A DNA stretch of 64,000 nucleotides, taken from positions 576,914 through 640,913 of the forward strand of contig NZ_QHKO01000001.1 in NCBI RefSeq assembly GCF_003260125.1, written 5' to 3'. The DNA is from Lujinxingia litoralis. Its GTDB lineage: Bacteria > Myxococcota_A > Bradymonadia > Bradymonadales > Bradymonadaceae. Under the pieces are notes generated by a model, which saw only the letters and a program-made list of their open reading frames with translations, ran no database searches and was not told where the DNA came from. The translations under genes and the position numbers were made by a program. This document shows positions 7,692 to 16,500 of this stretch, piece by piece. The first letter of the stretch is position 1, and each line of letters begins with the position of its first letter.

Positions 7692-10310
7692 TTAAGCCTC
7701 GACCAACTGGCGCAGTTCGTCTTCCAGACGGTCGCGCTCCAGGATGATTTCGGCCAGCGTGGTCTCCAGCGTGGTCTTCTCCTCCATCAGCCGCGCGAGC
7801 TCTTCATTCGCCGGCGCGCCCTGAGCTTCGCCCGAGGCCGCTTCGCGGGCCTCCAGGGCCTGCTGAAGCTCGGTGAGCTCGGCCTGAAGCTCATCACGCT
7901 GCGCCTGGGCGGAGGCCAGGCTCTGCTGGACCTGAGTCAGCTCGGCCTGCAGCGCCTCAAACTCCTCCAGCCCCACGGCCGATTCAGCGTCCACCCGCTC
8001 GGCCTGCGCTGCGTCACGTTCGGCGCCGACCCTCTCCAACTCCTGCTCGAGCCGGGCCACCTCATCGCGCAACGCCTCCAGCGCCTGACCGGAGTCAGCA
8101 TCTCCTTCGGTCAGCGCAGCCTGCAGCGCCTCCAGCTCCTCCCGAAGCTCGGTCTCCCGCTCGGCGAGTTGATCGCGCTCCTCGGCGATCTGCCCCAGGT
8201 CCCGGGTAAGGTTGGAGGCATCGCTCTCCAGCTCCTCAAGCTGCAGGGAAATCGACTCGATGAGCGCATCACGCTCCCCAAGCTCGCTACGCAGCCCCTG
8301 GAGCACCTCGTGTGTGGGGGCCTGCTCCAGCTCCTGACGGGCGCCGGCCAGCTCTCCTCCCAGACGGTCGTTTTCTTCCACCAGACCGCGCAAATCTTTG
8401 GAGAGTTCTTCGAAGATCTTGCGCTTCTTCTTGCGATCTTTCTCCAACTCCTCGACGCGAGCTTTTGCCGCCAGGAGCTCATCGCCCATTTTACGCCGTT
8501 CGACCTGCAGGTAATCGGTCTCGCGGGCAAAGGCGGCTTTCTCCTGCTTGAGACCGTCTCGCTCGCGGGTGAGCTGATCGCGCTCGGCGGCGACTCGACC
8601 GTGGCGCGCCTCCAGGTCCTCCATCAACTGGCGTTGCGTGGCGAGCTCCGCATTCACCGCCAGAAGCTCGGCCTGAAGCTCATCGCGCGCCTGGGTCATC
8701 GCCCGCAAATCAGCATCCAGCGTGGTGGCACGTGCCACCAGCTCGTTGGCCTCGTCTTCCGGCGGACGCCGACTCAGTTCCTCTTCGAGCGCGGCGATCT
8801 TTTCACTGAGCTGCTGGCCGTGTTGCTGCTCAGCTTCCAGCGAAGCGGTCAGCGCGACAATGCGCTCATCACGCACCTCCAGGTCATGCAGGCGATTGGC
8901 GAGCTCCGACTCCAGCGAATCGCGCTCCGCCTGAGCAATCTCGGCGGCCTCTTCCAGCGCTTCGACGCGCTTCAAGCTCGCGCTGAGTTCCTCGGTCACA
9001 TCATCAATGCGCAACAGCGCCTGATGGTAGCGATCTTCGTAGCTCTGCATCTCCGACTGCAGCTCGCTGACCTGGCTCCCCAAATCGGCACGCTCCGAGT
9101 CGACCAACGCCTGAGACTGGCGATGCGCCTCCAGCTCTTCGTGCAGCCCTTGAATCTGTCCGTGAAGCGACTGCTCGCGCTCCCCGGCCTCTTCGAGCTG
9201 TTGTGCGCGACTCTCGGACTCCCGGGTGAGCGCCTGCACCTGTGCCTGTGCCAGCGCGGCCTGCTCCTGCGCCAGGCCGAGCGCTTCTTCAAGCGCCTGG
9301 ACCGTCTGTGCGGTCGGCGCCTCATCCAGCGCCTGGCGGGTCTCCTTGAGCTGGCGCACCAGATTGCGGCGCTCCTCGGTGAGACGATCGCGCTCGCCAC
9401 GCATCCGCTCAATCTGCATGTCGGTGGAGTCGGCGACGCCCGCATCGAGCATCTGGCGCAACGAGGCGACCTCGCTGCGCAAGGCCTGCAGCTCCGCCTC
9501 CCGCTCACCATCATGTCCGCCACCGCCCCCACCAAAAGGTCGTTCCTCGGCAGCGTTCAACGCCTCCGACACCTGGCTCGGCGACGCCACCGAAGCCCCT
9601 GTATCCGCGGCCAGCTGCTCGAATTCGCTGCCGCTGTACTCTCGCTCCCAGCTCTGAAGGTTCAGGGCGTGACCGTCGGCCCGCTGGGTATGATCGACCT
9701 CCACCTGACCTTCGCGCGAGGCCGCTCGCAGGGCGGCCAGGCTAGCGGCGATCTCGGCACCACCATCCACCGTATCGTCCCCGAAGGACTCGGGCTCCAA
9801 TGCCGGATAAAGCTCATCAGGGTCGAGCACCTCGTGAATCTCGTCTTCCCCGAGCATCATCGGCTGGTCGTCAATCGACTCTTCGATCAGCGAGGAGGCG
9901 TCGAGCTCGATCTCTTCCTGACCGAACTCATCCATCCCAAAGCCCATGCCCATCGCCGTAGCACTGGCCATGGAGGCAATCCCCGGACTTTCCGCCTGGT
10001 GGTTCAGGGCAGCCTGCTCATCGGCATACTCCAGCGGGAACTCCCCCACCCGGACCAGGTCGCCATGCTCCAGGACCTGGCTCTGGATACGCATGCCGTT
10101 GACATACGTTCCGTTGGAACTGTTAAGATCGTAGAGCGTGCAACGTCCCGCCTCGTAGACAAACTTGGTATGCCGCCGGCTCACCGAGGGGTTGTTGATG
10201 CGAATGATATTACCGGGGTTTCGCCCGATGGTAACTTCGGGGACCTCCGGGGTAATCTCAACGATGACCTCGGTCCCGATTTCGGGGTCCTGATAGATCA
10301 GCTTGGGCAC
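7692..10310 (-). CDS. FHA-domain protein with very long coiled coil
   Basis: An 872-residue protein. An FHA domain occupies about residues 1-105, with the phosphothreonine-binding signatures TIGRNPGN, SVSRRHTKF and LNSSNGTYVNG. An acidic, low-complexity linker follows to about 250. The rest is a nearly unbroken heptad-rich coiled coil full of Glu, Leu, Gln, Ala and Arg. The GTG at 10310 is taken as the start because AAGGTG precedes it at about six bases and the FHA fold begins immediately after. The gene is divergent from the MinD/RodZ-like gene with about 220 bases between them. A scaffold that reads Ser/Thr phosphorylation, perhaps by kinases like the one at 13528-17883, is an inference. 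Confidence 0.9.
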   Translation of the reverse strand: MPKLIYQDPEIGTEVIVEITPEVPEVTIGRNPGNIIRINNPSVSRRHTKFVYEAGRCTLYDLNSSNGTYVNGMRIQSQVLEHGDLVRVGEFPLEYADEQAALNHQAESPGIASMASATAMGMGFGMDEFGQEEIELDASSLIEESIDDQPMMLGEDEIHEVLDPDELYPALEPESFGDDTVDGGAEIAASLAALRAASREGQVEVDHTQRADGHALNLQSWEREYSGSEFEQLAADTGASVASPSQVSEALNAAEERPFGGGGGGHDGEREAELQALRSEVASLRQMLDAGVADSTDMQIERMRGERDRLTEERRNLVRQLKETRQALDEAPTAQTVQALEEALGLAQEQAALAQAQVQALTRESESRAQQLEEAGEREQSLHGQIQGLHEELEAHRQSQALVDSERADLGSQVSELQSEMQSYEDRYHQALLRIDDVTEELSASLKRVEALEEAAEIAQAERDSLESELANRLHDLEVRDERIVALTASLEAEQQHGQQLSEKIAALEEELSRRPPEDEANELVARATTLDADLRAMTQARDELQAELLAVNAELATQRQLMEDLEARHGRVAAERDQLTRERDGLKQEKAAFARETDYLQVERRKMGDELLAAKARVEELEKDRKKKRKIFEELSKDLRGLVEENDRLGGELAGARQELEQAPTHEVLQGLRSELGERDALIESISLQLEELESDASNLTRDLGQIAEERDQLAERETELREELEALQAALTEGDADSGQALEALRDEVARLEQELERVGAERDAAQAERVDAESAVGLEEFEALQAELTQVQQSLASAQAQRDELQAELTELQQALEAREAASGEAQGAPANEELARLMEEKTTLETTLAEIILERDRLEDELRQLVEA

Positions 10311-10531
10311 GTGTTCACCTTCGGCTCGATAGGGTCGGCGCGGGCGTTTATCGGATAACAAGTCTCGGGTACAGGGCTTCTCGGAAACGCCCCCCGGCAG
10401 AACTCCTGGGAAGTCGCCGCGGGCAAAGAAATTAGGGCCGAGAAGCGCCCCTAACCTAACCCGCGCCCGCCCCCTTGCCAAGTCACGATCGGTCGACCAA
10501 GATAGCGCGCTCACGGTGGGCTGGCAGGCCC

Positions 10532-12169
10532 ATGACCCCCTCGTTCCACGAGACTGCACCATTGAATCAGATCGCGCCCCCACTGAACCCCAATCGCCCC
10601 CGAGTCATCACCTTTGGTGGAGGCAAAGGAGGCACCGGCAAGAGTACCCTCTGTGCCGATATTGCCCGCGCCCTGACCCGCTACCAGGGCCGTGTGCTCT
10701 GCATCGACGCCTCCTGGCACACCCCCACGCTCAATATCCTGCTCGGGGCCAATGAACCCACGTTCGACTTAAGCGACGACGGTCCTCCCTGCCTGGGCGA
10801 GGAAGGCGCACATATCGCCGACTTCATCGTCAGCACCACCTACGCCAATGTCTTTCTGGCCTCCCTGGCCTCAGCGCGACGCTACCCGTTTACCCGTGCG
10901 CGGGTGCGCCCCGAAGAGATCATTGCGCAGCTTCACCAGCTCGACTTTGACTACGTGCTCATCGACCTCCCCCCGAGCCTCTCTCCCTTTGATGTGGGAC
11001 TCTTTACCCTGGCGGATACGCCGATTCTGGTGGGCACTCCCGACCCGGCCTCGATCCGCACGCTGACGCAATTTTTGAGAGCCTCGCTCTTCAGCGCCAT
11101 CGGCTACCATCCCGACGCCGGCGACTTTGAAGAAGAACTTATCGAAGTCCTCTACAAGCAGCCCCTGTGGCTTAACACCCGCTCACTGCGCTACGACGCG
11201 CCCTCGGCTCAATCGCGCGCGATCATCGATGAGACCGCCAAGATGCTCGAGGTCTACATGGTCGTGAACATGGTGCGCGAGGGCGCCGAACACGATCTGG
11301 GCTTTGTCTTAAGCCACGCCCTCCACCGCGAGTTGCAAGTCTTTCCGCGGGTCCTGGCGAGCATCGACTACGCCGACCGACGCTGGTTTTATAATCGTCG
11401 CACCACCGGCACCGGCTCCTCCCGTAATGAAGACGGCTTGAGCAACGACATCGAGCTGCTCTCGCGCCACATCCGCGACATTAACCTGGTCGACCTGCGC
11501 TACCCGCGCCCGGTACCCACCCGCGGCGATGCCCACCCGGCGCTGATCATGGGACTCAACCCCGAGCTCAGCCGCAACGAGGTCCGCCAGTACTGCCGAC
11601 GCCTCTGGGAGGGCTACCGCCGGGAAGCCTCGATCAGCCTGGTGTTCACCGACCCCACCCTCCGCATGGAGATCGCCGAAGAGCTCGAGGGCCTCTACCG
11701 CCACGTCTTGACCATGCCCAGTGAGAATTTCTCCCGGGCCGAGGTCGACGAGGCCGTACGCAACTACGAGCGGGAACGTCAGCCCTTCCCCACCCCCACG
11801 CGGCAGGAAGAGCCCCCGCCGGAGCCCCCTCGCCAGCCGGCATTTACCCCCCCGGCAGCCCCCGAACGCCCCGAAAAGACTCCCCCGCCGGCCGAGACGA
11901 GCCCGGAGCCCGCCAGCGAACGCCCGCCCGGGAAGTCTCCCGGCGATGCCATTGCCGCGCTGCGCCGACGTCACGGGCTGAGCCTCCAGGAGTTGAGCTC
12001 CCGCACGCACATCGGTGTAAAATATCTGGCCGCCATCGAGACCGTCGATCTCAATGTCCTCCCCCGACAAGTCTACCTGCGTGGCTACCTGCGAGAGGTC
12101 GCCCGGGTCTTCGATGTGCCGGCCCAACCGCTGATCGAAGAATACTTCCGCTTCCTCGACGAGTCGTGA
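10532..12169 (+). CDS. MinD/ParA-like ATPase fused to RodZ-like helix-turn-helix domain
   Basis: A 545-residue protein. The N-terminal domain has the deviant Walker A GGGKGGTGKST with signature Lys31 and Lys37, a switch region IDLPPS, and CIDASWHTPTLN in place of the usual DADLG stretch. The ATPase-like part covers about the first 300 residues, followed by a less clear region. A linker rich in Pro and Glu (about 415-475) leads to a C-terminal HTH_25 domain of RodZ type (GLSLQELSSRTHIGVKYLAA then LPRQVYLRGYLREVARVF). RodZ uses this domain to bind MreB, so a role in positioning or cell polarity is plausible. No membrane span or amphipathic C-terminal helix is evident. Confidence 0.88.
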   Translation: MTPSFHETAPLNQIAPPLNPNRPRVITFGGGKGGTGKSTLCADIARALTRYQGRVLCIDASWHTPTLNILLGANEPTFDLSDDGPPCLGEEGAHIADFIVSTTYANVFLASLASARRYPFTRARVRPEEIIAQLHQLDFDYVLIDLPPSLSPFDVGLFTLADTPILVGTPDPASIRTLTQFLRASLFSAIGYHPDAGDFEEELIEVLYKQPLWLNTRSLRYDAPSAQSRAIIDETAKMLEVYMVVNMVREGAEHDLGFVLSHALHRELQVFPRVLASIDYADRRWFYNRRTTGTGSSRNEDGLSNDIELLSRHIRDINLVDLRYPRPVPTRGDAHPALIMGLNPELSRNEVRQYCRRLWEGYRREASISLVFTDPTLRMEIAEELEGLYRHVLTMPSENFSRAEVDEAVRNYERERQPFPTPTRQEEPPPEPPRQPAFTPPAAPERPEKTPPPAETSPEPASERPPGKSPGDAIAALRRRHGLSLQELSSRTHIGVKYLAAIETVDLNVLPRQVYLRGYLREVARVFDVPAQPLIEEYFRFLDES

Positions 12170-12254
12170 TAAGGTCCGCCCGATATCAGAGGGGCTCGCT
12201 GCCTCTGCCGACTCCCGATGTTCCACCCCGACCACTCCCCCACAGGAGGAGCGT

Positions 12255-12527
12255 ATGTCCAAGATCACCGACCCGAAAAAGGCCGCTCAGCGCGCCCGTG
12301 TCATCGCTTCCGACCTGACGATCTACCCGGACATCCAGAAACGGATCGAAGCGGGCATTAAGAACGACAACCTCTTCGACGAAATCGACGGAATCTGGCG
12401 CGAGGCGCTCACGCACATGCGTCAGTACGTCGATGAAGACATGTTGGAAAACACCAACATCCTGGAAAAAGCTTTCATCGATATTGTGTTCGCCAACTGC
12501 GGCCATATTGAAAGCTCCATCTGGTAA
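12255..12527 (+). CDS. Conserved hypothetical protein of 90 residues
   Basis: A small, mostly helical, acidic protein that I cannot name. The stretch AQRARVIASDLTIYPDIQKR, the segment NDNLFDEIDG and the C-terminal FIDIVFANCGHIESS suggest a compact soluble fold resembling small conserved proteins of deltaproteobacteria. A very good ribosome-binding site (AGGAGG) precedes the ATG. The gene is followed closely by a pseudouridine synthase and may be co-transcribed with it. The longer frame starting at 12433 overlaps it and is only an N-terminal over-extension of that next gene. Confidence 0.8.
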   Translation: MSKITDPKKAAQRARVIASDLTIYPDIQKRIEAGIKNDNLFDEIDGIWREALTHMRQYVDEDMLENTNILEKAFIDIVFANCGHIESSIW

Positions 12528-12555
12528 CGCCTCTCTTTCCCTGCGGTCTGCTGGT

Positions 12556-13497
12556 TTGAGCGCCACCGAGTTTATCTTTCAGATCGAACCTGAAGACGCC
12601 GGCGAACGCCTGGACGTCTACCTCGCCGAGCAAGACGATCCGCCGATGACGCGCTCCCAGGTGCGAAAGTTCCTGGATCGCGGCGAGGTCCGGGTTAACG
12701 GCCAACAGGTCAAGGCCGGCTATAAGCTGCGCGATGACGATCGCATCGTCTGGGCGCACACCCCTCCCACCGAACCGACCATTGAAGCTCAGGCCATCGC
12801 CCTGACCCTCCTCTATGAGGACGATCAGCTGGCCGTGGTTGATAAACCCGTGGGCATGGTCGTTCACCCCTCGATCGGACATCCCGATCGCACCCTGGTC
12901 AACGCGCTGATGCACCACTTCGAAGAGCTCCCGACCATCGGCGGGGAGTTGCGCCCGGGAATCGTGCATCGCATCGACAAAGATACCTCCGGGGCGCTGG
13001 CGGTCACCAAGACCGACCGGGCCCACCATCACCTGGCGGATCAATTTCGCGAACACAGCATTGAGCGCGTGTATCACGCCCTTGTCTTCGGCCCGGGACT
13101 CCCCGACCAGGGCACCTTTGACACGTTGCACGGACGCGACCCCAATCATCGCATGCGCTTTACCGGTCGGGTCACCAAAGGCCGCCGGGCCGTCACCCAC
13201 TACAAGGTCATGGAACGCTTTGTCAGCGGCGCGGTACTGGTGGAATGCCGTCTGGAAACCGGACGCACCCATCAAATTCGCATGCACTTCTGTGATGCCG
13301 GCTGCCCGCTTCTGGGCGACGCGCTCTACGGCGGCAAACGCACCGGGCAATGCCGATTAATCGATCGCCAGGCGCTGCACGCCCGCACCCTCGGATTTGA
13401 GCATCCCGACGGCCACCGCGTCTTCTGCGAGGCGGAGTATCCCGAAGATTTCGCACAGGCGCTCCAGAGCCTGCGCGCCGGCGGCGACTGGCGCTGA
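12556..13497 (+). CDS. rluD: RluA-family 23S rRNA pseudouridine synthase (RluD-like)
   Basis: A 313-residue enzyme that isomerises uridine to pseudouridine in RNA. An S4 RNA-binding domain comes first (TRSQVRKFLDRGEVRVNG), then the catalytic domain with the signature GIVHRIDKDTSGALAV, whose Asp is the nucleophile, followed by RTHQIRMH. TTG at 12556 is preferred as start because it precedes the conserved fold; the upstream in-frame ATG would overlap the 90-residue gene and adds unrelated sequence. The S4 domain plus the HRIDKDTSG form fits RluD better than RluA, but the exact target uridines are inferred. Confidence 0.85.
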   Translation: MSATEFIFQIEPEDAGERLDVYLAEQDDPPMTRSQVRKFLDRGEVRVNGQQVKAGYKLRDDDRIVWAHTPPTEPTIEAQAIALTLLYEDDQLAVVDKPVGMVVHPSIGHPDRTLVNALMHHFEELPTIGGELRPGIVHRIDKDTSGALAVTKTDRAHHHLADQFREHSIERVYHALVFGPGLPDQGTFDTLHGRDPNHRMRFTGRVTKGRRAVTHYKVMERFVSGAVLVECRLETGRTHQIRMHFCDAGCPLLGDALYGGKRTGQCRLIDRQALHARTLGFEHPDGHRVFCEAEYPEDFAQALQSLRAGGDWR

Positions 13498-13527
13498 CCA
13501 CCGGCCGTAGTCGACCGGCCTGGGGAG

Positions 13528-16500
13528 CTATCCCTCGGTGCTCGCCAGGAGAATCATCTGACTGAGCGGACGGGCCAGGTAGGCCTCTCGCAGCGCTGGA
13601 TCGGCGATGCCAGCGGCCCGCTCATCCAGCACCGCCCGGGCTCGCTGCAGCGCCTCGCGCCCTTCGCTCTCCGGGGCCTGGTCCCCACAGGCGGCCACGA
13701 TGCGCGCGTGGTAGACATTCACTTCGTCTTCGCCGTAGATCTCAATCGCATCGAGCAAGGCCAGCGCCTGCCGGGAGCGCGCCAGCGCCTCCAGGGGCGC
13801 TCCCATCGCCAGGTACGCGCGCGCCATCAAACTCAGCGCAAACGCGCGCCCCCAGCGCATGTCGGCCTGCTCCGAACGCTCCCGCGCATCTTCGGCCTGC
13901 ACCAACGCAATCGCCGCGTCGGCCGCTTCCTCTCCGGCCAGCTTTACCTGAGCCAGCGCCAGGGTCGCGCACACGGCCAGATAGGCATGAGGAATCGAAT
14001 CCGCCAGACGAAGTCCTTCGTGAAGCGCCTGCTCCGCCTCCTGAAGACGGCCCAGCTCCAGGAAACACAACCCCAATGAGACCTGTCCGTCGGCCTCCGT
14101 CGCCGTGGTGCTGGTGCGTCGCGCCAGATGCAGCGCGCGCTGAATCTCCGCAATCGCCCGGGGCGTCTGACCCAGCAAATAGGAGACATGACCGATGTTG
14201 ACCAGCAGCAGCGCCTCGTCGCGCCGATGCCCCAGGCGCCGACACATCACCAGCGCGTGCTCATAACGCTCCAACGCCTCGGTAAAGCGCCCCACATAGG
14301 CCAGTGCCAGGCCGGAATTCATCAGAATCTGGCGTTCCTGCCGGGGCAATTCCAGCTGACGAGCCCGGCTCAGCGCACGCTCATAGGCAATCAGCGCCTC
14401 GCGATGGCGCCCGGTCTGCCGCAACACCACACCGCGGACGTTGTGCAGTTGAACCGCCGTCTCGCCAGCGCGTCGGCCACTGGCGCCGGTGGTCGGAGCC
14501 TGGTCCAAGGTCAGCAGTCCCTTCTCGACCACCGCCAGCGCTCCCTCCCGGCGCCCTTCCGAGAGTTCGATCACCGCGCGCAGACGCGCAACCTGAGCCA
14601 GACTGATGGCATCTTCAAGGTCGACAGCGTCGTTTTCAGCGCGCTCCAGATGCTCGCGCGCCGACCGGAAATCGCCCTGCTGAAAATCATAGCGTGCATG
14701 GCGAAGCCACACGTCCACGCGGAACTCACAGTCCGGGCACTCCTCAATGAAACGCCTAAGCCCCGCCAGCGCGCTGCGGGCCCCCTGCTCATCGCCGAGC
14801 TCCTGAGAGGCCTCCTCCTTGAGCAGCAGCACGCTGAGACGTTCCTCGTCGGGAACCGGCGCAAGTTCCAGCACCCGGTCGCAGAGCCGCACACAGACCT
14901 CGGCCCCGACAAGACGCGCGGCCTCCCGGGCGGCACTGACGTAGTAGCTACGCGCCCGCTCCAGGTCGCCGGCCGCCTCCAGGTGGCGCGCGATTCTCGC
15001 ACAGCTATGTGCCGCCCCCTGACCGCGGTGGGCGATAAGATCGGCGGCAATCTTCGCATGAAGCTCCGCTGCCTCCTCCGGAAGCAGGCAGCGCGCCGCC
15101 ACCTCGCGGGTCAGCGCATTACAGAACCCGAATCGCCCTTCTGTCCCGGGCCCCAACCGGCGCAAAAACCCGGCTTCAACCAGCGCATCCAGTGCCCCCT
15201 CACAGGGCTGCCCCAGCAGGCTCTGCGCCCGGGCCGCGCTAAAGGAGGTTCCCAGCAGTGCCAACCGCAGAAGCACCGCGCGCGCCTCCAGCTCCAGGCG
15301 ATCGAGGTTCGCGGCGATGATCCCTTCCACGCTGGCCGGCAACCAGTCTTCGTCGCCTCCGAGCGACGCCGGCAGCTCAACCTTCCGCTCTCCGAGCGCC
15401 TCAACGACCTCGTGAATGTAGAGCGGATTTCCACCGGTCTGGTGCAGCACCCGGGCCACCAGCTCATCGCCCTCCCCGGGCTCCAGCCGTAGCAGATCGC
15501 GCACCAGACGCTCGGCCTGTCCGCCACGCAGCTCCCCGACGCTCTCCCGGGCCACAAACCGGCTCTCCAGCAGGTGCTTCCAGGCCCGCACCTCGGTATG
15601 CGGACCGGCATCTCGCGCGGTACCCACCATCAGCACCGGTACAGACTGCTCGCTCGCAAAGTAGCGCGCGGTGAACTCCAACATCACCGGATCGACGTGG
15701 TGCATATCATCGATGGCCACCACCACCGGACCGGCGGACGCAAAGGCCGTGACCACTTTGCCCAGGCTCAGGAAGGTGCGGCGTTCGCGTTCCTCACGCT
15801 CCAGGCGCACAAAGGCCCGGTCGGCCACCGGCACGCCGAAGATCGCCGCCATGGAGTCGAAGATCAGCTCGCGCTCCTCGGGCTCCTCGTCGGCGAACAT
15901 CGTGGCGATGACCTGCTCCAGGCGTGTGGCCAGCTGGCGAAGATCATGACGAGGCCCCAGCTGCAGCGCTTCGGCAAAAAAGGCCGCCGCGCTGCCCAGG
16001 GGCAAGTCGCGTACATCCGGCGACGCCACCGCCCGGAGTACCCGGACCTGGCCGGTGGCCGCCAACCCACTCAAAAAGTCCTCCATCAGGGTCGACTTTC
16101 CGACGCCGGCCGGCCCCATCAAAATGACCGCACCGGCGACCCGATCCATGGCCACGCGACGATACGCCTGACGGAGCACGCGGCGCTCCACATCGCGGCC
16201 ATAAAACGTACTCGCCGCCCGCCGCAGCTCCCGAATGCGGTCCCGCGCGCTCTTAGGCCCCTTAAGCCGGAAGGCCTTGGCCCCCTCGCTGCTCTCCGGC
16301 GAGTAATCCCCTCCGACCACCGGGCGGATGGCTTCGCAATGAAACTCTCGCCGCACCCGCTGATGCACCTGAGAGCCGATCACCGTCTCGCGAGCCAGCG
16401 CCATCTTAGCCAGGGCCTCGGCCGGGGCCGCCCCCCGCTCCAGGAAATGCCACCGGTAGCCTCGATGCAGTCCGCCGGTGTGGTGCTCGATCACCACCTC

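Noticed and set aside
7620..10358. A 912-codon plus-strand frame opposite the FHA/coiled-coil gene
   Set aside because: It is the antisense reading of a Leu/Glu/Gln-rich coiled coil, which gives long open frames; it has no ribosome-binding site or domain.
12433..12555. Upstream ATG start for the RluD-like gene
   Set aside because: It would overlap the well-supported 90-residue gene by 95 bases and adds residues without family similarity.
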